A stretch of DNA of 51,052 nt from an uncultured Mycoplasmatota bacterium (lineage in GTDB: Bacteria > Bacillota_I > Bacilli_A > RF39 > UBA660). The notes beneath the pieces are model-generated. The model was not told the DNA's origin and did not search any database. It was given only the letters and a program-made list of their open reading frames with translations. A program made the translations under genes and the position numbers. Within the stretch, counting starts at the first letter, position 1; each line of letters begins with the position of its first letter. The DNA lies in the NCBI GenBank assembly GCA_900551525.1, contig URWD01000004.1:1-51052 (forward strand). The letters run 5' to 3'. Below, piece by piece: positions 41,339 through 50,195 of the stretch.

Positions 41339-43093
41339 TTATTGTTCTATTTCAAAAGTACCTAAAATATTCTTTTGAACTTGTAATAAATCTAAAGCGT
41401 TAACCACACCATCTTTTGATGTATCGGCAGCTTCAAGATAAGCCCCAGTTAAAGTATATGTACCTAAAATATTTTTTTGAACTTGTAATAAATCCAAAGC
41501 ATTTATAACACCATCACCAGATGTATCCCCTTTTATTATTACTTCTAAAACTTCAGTTTCACTTTGATTATTAATAGAAACTTTATCACCAGTTGCAATT
41601 AAACCACTTGTTTTAGCATTACCCTTTGCATCAAAAATAGCAACAGTTGCATTACCACCTACAGCTTCAATGGCACTTTTAACTGCAGAAACATCTGTAC
41701 CTACAGCAATATTAGAAATATATTTAGAAGTATATCTATAACCACTTGATGTTACAATCGTAGAAATAGGAATTGTACTTGGTTCTGGCTTATCATCACC
41801 ACTATCAACAGCACCATTGCCACTATTTATAATTGTTGCATCCATTTTATTATAAACAGGTATTTTAAAAGTTAAATTTAAACCTAGTAAATTATTTTTA
41901 TTATAAGCATTATAAGCTGTACTAGCTTCACTCATAGCACCTGCTAAATTAGTCATATATTGATGTCCAAATAAAGCACCTTCAATTTTAGTTGCTACAT
42001 TAAATTTTTGTAAATAACCAGTATATTGATCTTTTAAAATATATCCCCCAGAAAACTGATTAATACCACCTTTAATTGCAACTTCTAAGCCTTTCCAACC
42101 AGACTTATAAGCATAATTAAGTCCACAATAAGTAGTGCCATACTGCGAAACACAAGAATCACTTACACCAAAATTAAAGAAATTATAATAATCCAAATAC
42201 ATTTTATCATAGCCATCATATACACCTTTATAAAGGTTTTCAAGACTAGTACCAACACCAAGTTCTATTCTCATTTTAGAAGCAATAGCAATTGGACTTG
42301 CTTTATCAATACTTCCTCCAATAACAATATCTTTTAAATTATTTCCTAAATTCAAATGATATGCATAAAAATCAGTTCCATTAAGTATAGTTTCAACAGC
42401 ATTCGGATAATCATTTTCTAAAAGTTTATCATAAGATTGATCCAAAAATTGAAACAAATATTTTTCTGTAAAAGAGTTTCTAGGATCCATATAATATGCA
42501 ACACCAGTTTGTGATGGTGCTACATATCCACCAGGTGATGTAGCAGTACAAGTTTCATCCAAAAATGTTTTATCATAAACACCCTTATAAATATAATTTT
42601 TAGTACATTCACTTTCTCTTTCAACTACATAAGACCAATCCATATCAATTTTAATAGGTTGAAAATTCCAGGTTGGATGTTTTTCTTTTAAACTACATAA
42701 ACCACCCCAATAACTTGATGGAAAACCAGCAGCACTTAAGGTTTTTTCACATTCTGTAGAGGCTTCCACATCATCAGTGGAATATGAAACAACAAGTTCA
42801 ACATTATCACTACATACATAGCCATCAACACCAGTATAATAAGTCATATAATACCAATCACCATTACAATTTTTATGATTATTTTCATCTGGATATAGTT
42901 TATCATCTTTTAAAACATAGTAATCATTTTTAGAAAGTAAACCTAATCTACTACCATCATTACCCCCAGGATTATTTCTTAAATTAGTTTGATTATTAAG
43001 AACTTTAATTCGGTAAGTATATGATGCAGCACTAACATTTATTGTACATAAAAAGGATAATACAAGAATAAACATCAGTAATATTTTTTTCAT
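41339..43093 (-). CDS. Secreted glucosaminidase (autolysin) with SH3 and C-terminal dockerin
   Basis: In this 584-residue protein, residues 1-23 are a signal peptide and about 28-105 an SH3-like domain (TNLRNNPGG). About 195-400 form a GH73/LytB-type glucosaminidase region, with Glu277 in IASKMRIELGVGTS as the likely acid. About 440-515 is a small linker domain and 518-584 a type I dockerin. The two dockerin loops begin at Asp523 (DTSGDGVINALD) and Asp557 (DTSKDGVVNALD), each followed by LLQVQKNILG. It should cut peptidoglycan glycan strands outside the cell and dock by Ca2+-dependent binding to the cohesin protein encoded next. It has its own promoter and a GGAGG site. Confidence 0.85.
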   Translation of the reverse strand: MKKILLMFILVLSFLCTINVSAASYTYRIKVLNNQTNLRNNPGGNDGSRLGLLSKNDYYVLKDDKLYPDENNHKNCNGDWYYMTYYTGVDGYVCSDNVELVVSYSTDDVEASTECEKTLSAAGFPSSYWGGLCSLKEKHPTWNFQPIKIDMDWSYVVERESECTKNYIYKGVYDKTFLDETCTATSPGGYVAPSQTGVAYYMDPRNSFTEKYLFQFLDQSYDKLLENDYPNAVETILNGTDFYAYHLNLGNNLKDIVIGGSIDKASPIAIASKMRIELGVGTSLENLYKGVYDGYDKMYLDYYNFFNFGVSDSCVSQYGTTYCGLNYAYKSGWKGLEVAIKGGINQFSGGYILKDQYTGYLQKFNVATKIEGALFGHQYMTNLAGAMSEASTAYNAYNKNNLLGLNLTFKIPVYNKMDATIINSGNGAVDSGDDKPEPSTIPISTIVTSSGYRYTSKYISNIAVGTDVSAVKSAIEAVGGNATVAIFDAKGNAKTSGLIATGDKVSINNQSETEVLEVIIKGDTSGDGVINALDLLQVQKNILGTYTLTGAYLEAADTSKDGVVNALDLLQVQKNILGTFEIEQ

Positions 43094-43125
43094 ATTAAAT
43101 CCTCCTTATTACATTTACTATCACA

Positions 43126-43154
43126 ATTATAACAAATTATGCTAAATTGCTCAA
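43126..43154 (-). promoter_or_regulatory. Promoter of the glucosaminidase-cohesin operon
   Basis: On the minus strand TTGAGC (43154-43149) and consensus TATAAT (43131-43126) are 17 bp apart. Confidence 0.65.
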
Positions 43155-43245
43155 TTTATTTACATTTTTTTTAGTAAAAATATGTAAAATAACTATTATT
43201 TTTGAGTATTTTATACTATAATAGTTTACATGAGTGGTGATAGAT

Positions 43246-43626
43246 ATGGGAAAAACATTTGATAGTATTGACATTATATTAATTATTTTAATATCTCTTT
43301 GTTTATTAACAATAGTTATCATGATTATGTGGATAATACTAAGTAAATTAGAAAATATTGAAATAGCTAAAAAAGGTACTTCAAGACTATCATCAGACAC
43401 TAAACTAGACAAAATAATAGAAAATACAAAAGAAGAACCTAAACCAGTAGAAAAACCAAATAAAAAAGAAGGAACAACACCTTCTAAACCAAAGAAAAAG
43501 AATACTAATATTTCAAACAAAAAGAAGAAAACTACACCAAAGAAAAGCACTCGAAAAAGTAACAACTCAAAAAGAAAAAAAGGCTATGTAAGTCCAAATA
43601 AAAGAAAGAAAAGTAAAAAGAAATAA
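43246..43626 (+). CDS. Small membrane protein with lysine-rich cytoplasmic tail
   Basis: In this 126-residue protein, residues about 9-32 form one hydrophobic segment and residues 60-126 are extremely basic (KPKKKN, KKTTPKKSTRKS, KRKKSKKK) with low complexity. A long basic tail may bind nucleic acid, teichoic-acid phosphates or the membrane surface. No family is recognised. The ATG at 43246 has GTGGTGA upstream and a TATAAT at 43217-43222; an in-frame GTG at 43234 overlaps that site. A strong terminator follows directly. Confidence 0.75.
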   Translation: MGKTFDSIDIILIILISLCLLTIVIMIMWIILSKLENIEIAKKGTSRLSSDTKLDKIIENTKEEPKPVEKPNKKEGTTPSKPKKKNTNISNKKKKTTPKKSTRKSNNSKRKKGYVSPNKRKKSKKK

Positions 43627-43658
43627 GGTATATTGAACAAATCAATATACCATTTTTT
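43627..43658 (+). terminator. Terminator of the lysine-rich membrane protein gene
   Basis: GGTATATTGA (43627-43636) pairs perfectly with 43642-43651 around ACAAA and is followed by six T residues. Confidence 0.9.
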
Positions 43659-43743
43659 ATGAAATACGACTTACCTATGGATAGTTTTTATAATTTAAAA
43701 GAAAAGTCTTTATTAAATTTTCTTTAAATTTTTATACTCTTTT

Positions 43744-45696
43744 TTAACTAATCATATTTTTTATAATATCATCATCTTTTAATTGTTCTTTATTATCATT
43801 ACTTTTACTACTATTATCGGATTTGTTTTCTGAAACATTATTGTTTGTTTCTTTACTATTTACAACATAAATAGTAATCTCTGAAACACTTGATAATAAA
43901 ACATCTTTATGAACACTTTGATTTCCCACTAATCCAACAGCAACATCACTATTATAATATTCACTACCACTATCAACATACCTTACATTTATTTTAATAT
44001 TATGACTACTTCCAAAACTTTCCACTTCACTAACTGTTTTACCAACAAAACTAGGAAGAAGTTCTCCAGAAGCTCCAGTTTTCTTGCCCTTACCTGGAGC
44101 ACTTTTCTCATAAGTTTCATTAACAGAAAAACTAAATGTTTTAATTAATTCTTTTTTTTCTTTACCAAGTATAACATTAAAAGATTTTTGAATATCTAAT
44201 AAACTATCTTTATAATATCCTTGAGCAGAAGTATTTCTTCCTTGTGAAGGAACATAAACATTTAAACTATATGTTTCTAAAGTAGCTTTTTCTATATTAA
44301 TAGAATCTTTACCAGAAAGTTTATTACCAAGTACATTTTTAGCAACATTATAACCAGATAAAATAGTATCAGTATCCATATTCGTAGCTATATTTTTACT
44401 AACAGCATTTAAAATATCTTGAAATTCTTTAATACTTGAAAAATGCATAGCTTTATTAGCTAAAGCTTCCACTACTTGTTGTTGATGTTTAACTCTATCC
44501 AAATCACTTCCAATATACATATGACGACATCTAGCATAAGCAAGTGCTTGTTCCCCATTTAAAGTTTGCATTCCAGGATTCATACAAACAAGTTTATTTC
44601 CAAACTGTCTATCACTATTTTGTTCACAAACCTTTCCCCCATATTTATCAGCCATATAACTCGGAGCTTCAACATCAACTTCCACCCCTCCAACAGCTTC
44701 AACTAAATCAACAACACCTTTAAAATTAATCTTAACATAATAATCTATATTAATACCAAGTAAATTATTAATTGTACTAATAACACAACTAGTACCATAA
44801 GCAGCAGATGAATTAATCTTAGCATAATTTTTATTATTACAAGCAATAGGTACATAAGTATCTCTTGGAATTGATAAAAGTATAGCATCTAAAGTCTTTG
44901 GATTAAAAGACATAAGCATTAAAGTATCCCCATTAAAAGCAGCATTTGCATTAAGTCCATCACCCTCAGAATCAACCCCAAGAAATAAGAATGTCAATGG
45001 TTCATTAAAATCTTTATTACTAACTAGATTTAAATCTTCATTTTGCATTTTTTCACTATATTCATATATAACTTTAGTATCACTAGCTATATTTTCAAAA
45101 CCATTTTCATTTTTAAATAAAGTTACATAATTACCAGGAACAAATATTGCCTCAATATTTCCATTATATAAATCCCCTATCATTTTAATATAATCATTAT
45201 ATTCAGTAGTATCATTATCAAGTTTTTTATTCTTATATAACTTCGTAGATAATTCATGATTATCATTATCTATCGCTTTATTAATTATCCCAATTTTACT
45301 TTCTTCACTAAAACTACTATCTTTTAAAGTAATTAAATATGTTGTATAAATAATTTTTTCATTTTCTTGCATACCATCTAAATTTTTATAAATATAGTTT
45401 ATATAATAACTTCCCACAAAAAATATAACAGTAAGCAAAATAGATATTAAAGTAGTTATAATTAACCCTTTATACTTTCTTTGAAGTAAATTAAGTAAGT
45501 TCCAAAATGAATAAAATAATAAATACAAAACAAACAATACAATAACAACTATTCTAAGTAATGTTTCAACACCTGTTAAACTTAAAATAGATTTTATAAA
45601 TAAAATTAACCCTATTAAATATGTAATATTTGTCAAATAATAAATTAATCTTAATGCTTTATTTGATCTTTTTAATTTCTTAATCATTTTATTCAT
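43744..45696 (-). CDS. LytR-CpsA-Psr (LCP) family wall-polymer ligase with C-terminal PASTA-like domain
   Basis: This 650-residue protein has about three N-terminal membrane segments (to about 105), an LCP domain (about 230-430) with FLFLGVDSEGD, GDTLMLMSFNPKT, LLSIPRDTYV and ALAYARCRHMYIGSDLDRVKHQ, and a PASTA-like module (about 545-620, LLPSFVGKTVSEVE). LCP enzymes move undecaprenyl-linked glycopolymers onto peptidoglycan outside the cell, so this is a candidate for attaching the polymer made by the 1-22 kb locus. It overlaps the preceding gene by 8 bp. Three N-terminal helices and a PASTA-like tail are more elaborate than a minimal LCP protein. Confidence 0.92.
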   Translation of the reverse strand: MNKMIKKLKRSNKALRLIYYLTNITYLIGLILFIKSILSLTGVETLLRIVVIVLFVLYLLFYSFWNLLNLLQRKYKGLIITTLISILLTVIFFVGSYYINYIYKNLDGMQENEKIIYTTYLITLKDSSFSEESKIGIINKAIDNDNHELSTKLYKNKKLDNDTTEYNDYIKMIGDLYNGNIEAIFVPGNYVTLFKNENGFENIASDTKVIYEYSEKMQNEDLNLVSNKDFNEPLTFLFLGVDSEGDGLNANAAFNGDTLMLMSFNPKTLDAILLSIPRDTYVPIACNNKNYAKINSSAAYGTSCVISTINNLLGINIDYYVKINFKGVVDLVEAVGGVEVDVEAPSYMADKYGGKVCEQNSDRQFGNKLVCMNPGMQTLNGEQALAYARCRHMYIGSDLDRVKHQQQVVEALANKAMHFSSIKEFQDILNAVSKNIATNMDTDTILSGYNVAKNVLGNKLSGKDSINIEKATLETYSLNVYVPSQGRNTSAQGYYKDSLLDIQKSFNVILGKEKKELIKTFSFSVNETYEKSAPGKGKKTGASGELLPSFVGKTVSEVESFGSSHNIKINVRYVDSGSEYYNSDVAVGLVGNQSVHKDVLLSSVSEITIYVVNSKETNNNVSENKSDNSSKSNDNKEQLKDDDIIKNMIS

Positions 45697-46315
45697 TTAC
45701 TGCACCCGCTTTATATTCTACCACATATACATTCTTATCATTTTTAACTAAAGTAACAATGCCTTCTTTATCATATCCTAAATCTTGTTCATAACTCCAT
45801 TTTAAAGATACAACATAGCTATTTACATCTTCATCTTTTAATTTAAATGTACTTTGCTTTACATCTAGAACTTCTATACTACTAACAATAGGTAATTTTT
45901 CTACTCTCTTGCCATAAGTATTATCATCTATATTTTTATATAGTGTATCTTGAACATTTAATTTAAAATTATCTAAATTATCTGGATAAACATATTCTAA
46001 AGAAGCAACATCATATTTATTAATTTTATTATCTAAAGTAAATAAATCTATAATAAATAACTCTGCTATTATTTTAGAATACTTTTCATAATCAATATCT
46101 TTAGAACTTAATACTTTTTTTAAATCCTTATATGTATCTTTCATTAAACTAGAATCTCTCTCATCTAACGTATAAGAAAAATCTACAATACTATCTATTA
46201 CTTTAACATCATTTTTAGGTGTTTTTTTACCTATATTTTTTACTACTAGCAACCCAATTATAACAATTATACAAATTACTAATATACATAATAATAATTT
46301 ATACTTCTTCTTCAT
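45689..46315 (-). CDS. Membrane-anchored hypothetical extracytoplasmic protein
   Basis: This 208-residue protein has a single N-terminal signal-anchor (about 5-26) followed by a soluble outer domain of mixed helix and sheet. I do not recognise the family. It lies between the LtaS-like and LCP genes with overlaps on both sides, so it is probably an accessory of surface-polymer synthesis. The ATG at 46315 is preferred because GGAG lies six bases upstream; the first in-frame ATG at 46327 lies inside the previous gene without its own site. Confidence 0.7.
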   Translation of the reverse strand: MKKKYKLLLCILVICIIVIIGLLVVKNIGKKTPKNDVKVIDSIVDFSYTLDERDSSLMKDTYKDLKKVLSSKDIDYEKYSKIIAELFIIDLFTLDNKINKYDVASLEYVYPDNLDNFKLNVQDTLYKNIDDNTYGKRVEKLPIVSSIEVLDVKQSTFKLKDEDVNSYVVSLKWSYEQDLGYDKEGIVTLVKNDKNVYVVEYKAGAVNE

Positions 46316-46316
46316 C

Positions 46317-48332
46317 CTATTCTCCATTCATATCTTTATTTTTTAATAAATCATAAACTATAATTGCATTAGAAACACTTAATCTGTTTTCAGTTTCTAA
46401 TGATTTTTCATTTATATATTCCTTAGTTATTTCTTCACCATTTAAAGATAAATATTCATTAGTTGAATTATTATAATAAACTTTATTTGTTAAGAAATTA
46501 CCATTTGGATATACAACTATATTATTATCTTTAATATTAAATATATCTTCACCCACATTATACTTATTATTAATGCCATACATATTTAAAATAGTAGCTG
46601 CTACGTTGTACATACCCATATTATAGGTAATATCTCCCTTAAATATACTTTGTAAAGATTTATCTTTAGTCCAAATTATTAAAGGTGTTTTCTTATTAAG
46701 TTCATGAGCATAATAATCATAATTTACATAATTTTCATCATTTTTAGAATAAACATCACCAGTTTCAGGATTTAAATTATATAAATAATTAATTTCACTT
46801 CTACTTAATTTAGCATCATGGTCACCATAAAATACAAATACAGTATTATTAAAATGATCAGATGATTTAATATAATTTAAAAATTCTCCGAGAGCACTAT
46901 CAGCATAATTTGCACTTTTAATATATTCACCAACTGGTGTATTTGATAAATAATCATAACTTTTAGTTATAGTATTTCCTTTACTATCAGTAGTTTCATA
47001 ATAACTAGTTAAATCAATATCACTATGCATACTTGCGTATTTAAATGGTGAATGATTAGATAAAGTTATAATTGTTCCCATATAGTTTTGATTAGAATCT
47101 TCTATTTTTTCTAAAATTGGCATAGCTTCTTTAAAGAACAATTTATCATTTATTCCTAAGTTTATAACATCTTTATCAGTATATTCAAATACATCACGAA
47201 AATACATATCTTTATATCCTAAAGATGGATGTGCTTTATTTCTATTCCACATACTAGATAAATTACCATGCATACTAAACGTATTATAACCTTTACTTGC
47301 TAAATATTTTGGTATAGTAAAATAGTTTCTATCATAATAACTTACAAATACTGTACCACTAGATGCTGGCATTAAACCAGTAAGTAAAGTAAACTCAGTA
47401 TCACTTGATGTTCCTGTAGACACTTCAGGATAAAAGTTAGTAAAATGCATTCCTTCATTTGCAAGTTTATTTAAATTTGGAGTTACTTCTTCCCCGTTAA
47501 ATTTTAAATTCATTAAGAAACTTTGCATACTTTCCATATGTATAAATACAATATTTTTACCTTTTAATATGCCAGTATATTTATTATCTTTATGTTCTTC
47601 CTTTTTATCAAAATAATTATTAAATTCTAAAACAGCTTTTTCTTGACCAAATAAACTACTTAATTGAGGTCTTAAAAATTGTACAAAATCATTACATTGA
47701 TACATTATAATACCAAATCTTTCTACAATATATATTCTATTCCATTGTTTAGAAAGTCTACTATAATCAGTATTCGTAGCTACTCCAAATGTATAACTTA
47801 CAAATAATAAGCTGATAACTAAAGTACTAACAAACATTTTTTTACTCTTTTCAATCTTATCAATAAAATAATAATAAGACGAAGATAATAGTTTTTTATG
47901 AATTAAATAAAATATAATAGGTATAATTATATAAATACCATATGAAGCTCTAAGCTTATCTAAAATGGATCCAGTAACAGTTTCAGTTTGCCCCATCGTG
48001 GCAAGTTCTCCGATTGATGGAAATGATGTAAAGAATCTGTAATATATTGATGAAATCAAACACATTAAATTAAAAATTATTAACCAACCAAAATAATACT
48101 TAAATTGATTTTTAGGCTTTATTAAGTAACCAAAACTTCCAATTAAAAGAATAAATCCTAAATCTGTTATGAGTGGCTTAAACTTAAAAGCAGAATCAAT
48201 CGTAAATTTTCTTAGACATATCGTAGCAATAAGTGAAAGTATTACATATGATATAAATAAACGATTAGTAATTATGTATTCAACAATATTTTTTCTAAAA
48301 TTTTTAAAGGTATTTTTCATATTATCATTCAT
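46317..48332 (-). CDS. LtaS-like sulfatase-fold phosphoglycerol transferase
   Basis: In this 671-residue protein, about five N-terminal membrane segments (to about 190) are followed by an extracellular sulfatase-fold domain. The domain has GKNIVFIHMESMQSF (metal Glu), the nucleophile region STGTSSDTEFTLLTG, SMHGNLSSMWNR, TLSNHSPF and YGDHDAKLS. LtaS moves glycerol-phosphate from phosphatidylglycerol to build lipoteichoic acid. The nucleophile region reads TSSDTEF where S. aureus LtaS has KTSDSEF, so which Ser or Thr attacks is uncertain. A consensus promoter lies upstream. It begins a three-gene operon ending with the LCP gene. Confidence 0.9.
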   Translation of the reverse strand: MNDNMKNTFKNFRKNIVEYIITNRLFISYVILSLIATICLRKFTIDSAFKFKPLITDLGFILLIGSFGYLIKPKNQFKYYFGWLIIFNLMCLISSIYYRFFTSFPSIGELATMGQTETVTGSILDKLRASYGIYIIIPIIFYLIHKKLLSSSYYYFIDKIEKSKKMFVSTLVISLLFVSYTFGVATNTDYSRLSKQWNRIYIVERFGIIMYQCNDFVQFLRPQLSSLFGQEKAVLEFNNYFDKKEEHKDNKYTGILKGKNIVFIHMESMQSFLMNLKFNGEEVTPNLNKLANEGMHFTNFYPEVSTGTSSDTEFTLLTGLMPASSGTVFVSYYDRNYFTIPKYLASKGYNTFSMHGNLSSMWNRNKAHPSLGYKDMYFRDVFEYTDKDVINLGINDKLFFKEAMPILEKIEDSNQNYMGTIITLSNHSPFKYASMHSDIDLTSYYETTDSKGNTITKSYDYLSNTPVGEYIKSANYADSALGEFLNYIKSSDHFNNTVFVFYGDHDAKLSRSEINYLYNLNPETGDVYSKNDENYVNYDYYAHELNKKTPLIIWTKDKSLQSIFKGDITYNMGMYNVAATILNMYGINNKYNVGEDIFNIKDNNIVVYPNGNFLTNKVYYNNSTNEYLSLNGEEITKEYINEKSLETENRLSVSNAIIVYDLLKNKDMNGE

Positions 48333-48354
48333 TTTTATCCCTTCTTACTTAAAA

Positions 48355-48383
48355 AGTATAACAAATATTAACATTTTTATCAA
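48355..48383 (-). promoter_or_regulatory. Sigma-A promoter of the ltaS-like operon
   Basis: On the minus strand TTGATA (48383-48378) and TATACT (48360-48355) are 17 bp apart, 23 bases before the start. It lies back to back with the tRNA-Gly promoter. Confidence 0.8.
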
Positions 48384-48389
48384 TTATTG

Positions 48390-48418
48390 TTGCAAAAGTT
48401 TTATAAATTTGATACAAT
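48390..48418 (+). promoter_or_regulatory. Sigma-A promoter of tRNA-Gly
   Basis: TTGCAA (48390-48395) and TACAAT (48413-48418) are 17 bp apart, with the tRNA starting 9 bases after the -10. Confidence 0.8.
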
Positions 48419-48426
48419 TTATTTAC

Positions 48427-48501
48427 GCAGGTGTGGTTCAATGGTTAGAATATAACCTTGCCAAGGTTGGGATGGGAGTTCGATTCTCCTCACTTGCTCC
48501 A
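48427..48501 (+). tRNA. tRNA-Gly (anticodon GCC)
   Basis: Acceptor GCAGGTG pairs with CACTTGC (one G-U), the anticodon loop TTGCCAA gives GCC, the T-loop is TTCGATT, and CCA is encoded. The 75-nt cloverleaf is complete. Confidence 0.97.
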
Positions 48502-48539
48502 GAAGCAATAGTTGTCGCACCAAGCGATGTTTAGATTTA

Positions 48540-48568
48540 AATCAATCGTAAATGATTGATTTTTTTAT
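48540..48568 (+). terminator. Terminator of tRNA-Gly
   Basis: AATCAATC and GATTGATT form an 8-bp stem around GTAAAT, followed by a T-run. Confidence 0.85.
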
Positions 48569-48678
48569 CGTTTAAGAAAGATGTTAATGATATTATGATA
48601 AAAATAAAAATCAGAAGATTACTAAACCATTTTTAAAATCAACATAATACATTTGACATCATAACATCTTAATAAGTT

Positions 48679-48708
48679 CAAAAAAAAAACTAATTTTTTA
48701 TTTTAGTT
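48679..48708 (-). terminator. Terminator of the SH3-domain protein gene
   Basis: On the minus strand AACTAA pairs with TTAGTT over the stop codon and is followed by a long T tract. The stem is short. Confidence 0.6.
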
Positions 48709-49338
48709 CTTTCTATCTTCAGCAAGTTTAGTAAAATCTTCTACTTGTGATTCATCAGGTTTCTTATTAAATTCAATTTTTTGTACCTTTTTAGTAGTCT
48801 TACCAACAGCATCTGTAGCAGTATATAAAATCCAATATTGGTCTTTATTTTGTTCTTCATTTACTTCATGGTAAACTTTATGAGTAACAGTAACTCCAGG
48901 TTTATCATCAGTAACATCTAAATGATCATAATTAATATCCTCAATAGAATCAACATAATACACTGCATCATTAAATTTAATTGTAGGTGCTTTAATATCA
49001 TCTTCATTATTAGTATCATTTAAATAATCTTTACCTACCGGATTAGCAACCCAACCCCATTTACCTTTTTCATATTCAACATGATACCAAAAGTTCCCAT
49101 TATGGTTTTCATAATCATCAACTTTATAAACTTTTCCTTTTTTAACTTCACCAAGTTCTGAACTATTTCTATCAGGTTCTTTTCTAACCTTTATATAATC
49201 ATTTACTATTTCAATATGCCAGCCTTCTTTTATTTTTTTTATTCTAGCATCTTCCATAACACCAAGAACAAACTTAACAGCAAAAAAGCCAACCACTATT
49301 GCTATAAGAATACCAAATATAATTTTTAATTTTTTCAC
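48703..49338 (-). CDS. Membrane-anchored SH3-domain extracytoplasmic protein
   Basis: In this 211-residue protein, a signal-anchor (about 5-26) is followed by a bacterial SH3 domain (about 40-105: YIKVRKEPDRNSSELGEV, WYHVEYEKGKWGWV) and a C-terminal Ig-like beta domain (about 120-195) of the kind found in wall-associated proteins. SH3 domains bind peptidoglycan, so the protein probably links membrane and wall. The start codon is GTG with GGAAGTG upstream and a TATAAT at 49364-49359. No catalytic domain is seen. Confidence 0.78.
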   Translation of the reverse strand: MKKLKIIFGILIAIVVGFFAVKFVLGVMEDARIKKIKEGWHIEIVNDYIKVRKEPDRNSSELGEVKKGKVYKVDDYENHNGNFWYHVEYEKGKWGWVANPVGKDYLNDTNNEDDIKAPTIKFNDAVYYVDSIEDINYDHLDVTDDKPGVTVTHKVYHEVNEEQNKDQYWILYTATDAVGKTTKKVQKIEFNKKPDESQVEDFTKLAEDRKN

Positions 49339-49428
49339 ACTATCACTTCCTACACATAATTATACACAAAAACTTTTCATTTTACTAGTCCTATATTTTA
49401 TGTTATAATTTAAATGGTGATTAATTTT

Positions 49429-49743
49429 ATGAAAAAATATAAATATCAAAGACTTACTAAGGAAGAAAAAAAAGAAGCTAAAACTAAATTCTATGAAACA
49501 AAGCAAGGAGAGCTTTTAAAACAAAGATTTAAAAGAATTCTTATTTATAGCATCATTCTAATTTTATTTGGTATTTACATGTTAATTGAAGCATACACAA
49601 AGAAAAATTCATATGCTCAGTATGTATATGGCACTATTCTAATAATCTTTGGAATTGGTTTTCTAATATCTAGAAGTTATGTAATGATGAGAAAAGTAAA
49701 TGAATACATTACTTCACCAAAAAACACTACTAAGAAAAAGTAG
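49429..49743 (+). CDS. Small two-TM membrane protein
   Basis: This 104-residue protein has a charged N-terminal cytoplasmic helix (YQRLTKEEKKEAKTKFYE), two membrane segments (about 38-56 and 68-87) and a short basic tail. The family is not recognised with certainty. TATAAT at 49404-49409 places transcription start near 49416, so the ATG at 49429 (GGTGAT upstream) is used and the in-frame ATG at 49414 is not. The terminator is built into the last codons. Confidence 0.75.
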   Translation: MKKYKYQRLTKEEKKEAKTKFYETKQGELLKQRFKRILIYSIILILFGIYMLIEAYTKKNSYAQYVYGTILIIFGIGFLISRSYVMMRKVNEYITSPKNTTKKK

Positions 49744-49752
49744 TGCTTTTTT
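49725..49752 (+). terminator. Terminator overlapping the end of the two-TM protein gene
   Basis: CACTACT (49725-49731) pairs with AGTAGTG (49739-49745) and is followed by C and six T residues. Confidence 0.85.
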
Positions 49753-50179
49753 ATACTCTATCATCAAATTGTTCTATTTCATCAAGCTGATCTTCAACTA
49801 ATGTTCTAAATCTTCTCTTATAAACTGCAACTTTTCTTCTTAAGCTTTCTGCCTCTGACTCAATTCTCTCAGCTTTTTGTAAAGCATTATTAATAACTTT
49901 AGTTGCATTTCTTTTTGCATCTTCTATAATTACTTTAGACTCATCATATGCTGCTTTCTTTATATTACTAGTCGATTCTTCCGCTACAAGAATAGCTCGA
50001 TTTAAAGTTGCTTCAATATCTTTATAATGCTTAAGTTCCCCTTTTAAATTCTCAATTATCTCACAACTACTTTTAAGTTTTTGTAACATATTTTCATATT
50101 CAAAAGTTACTTCCTTAACAAAATCATTAACTTCTTCTTTTTTATAGCCTTGAATACTTGTACTAAATTTATTTACCAT
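49751..50179 (-). CDS. divIVA: DivIVA-family cell-division protein
   Basis: This 142-residue protein has the N-terminal DivIVA membrane-binding motif variant FSTSIQGYKKEEVNDFVKEV, followed by two coiled-coil stretches (about 25-70 and 72-130). DivIVA proteins sense negative membrane curvature at septa and poles and recruit partners. It follows sepF by 16 bp, the gene order found in many Bacilli division clusters, though ylmG/ylmH-type genes are missing between them. Confidence 0.9.
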   Translation of the reverse strand: MVNKFSTSIQGYKKEEVNDFVKEVTFEYENMLQKLKSSCEIIENLKGELKHYKDIEATLNRAILVAEESTSNIKKAAYDESKVIIEDAKRNATKVINNALQKAERIESEAESLRRKVAVYKRRFRTLVEDQLDEIEQFDDRV

Positions 50180-50195
50180 AAGGCCACCACCTATA

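Noticed and set aside
43137..43565. Open frame on the minus strand opposite the lysine-rich protein gene
   Set aside because: It is the antisense of a lysine-codon-rich gene, giving an artificial Phe/Leu-rich product with no ribosome site.
43680..43740. Long AT-only hairpin after the LCP gene as its terminator
   Set aside because: The arms need a bulge, contain almost no G-C pairs and lack a clear T-run on the minus strand.
48169..48534. Plus-strand open frame across the ltaS-like gene start and tRNA-Gly
   Set aside because: It runs antisense to a clear gene and then through a tRNA; it has no ribosome site or protein-like pattern.
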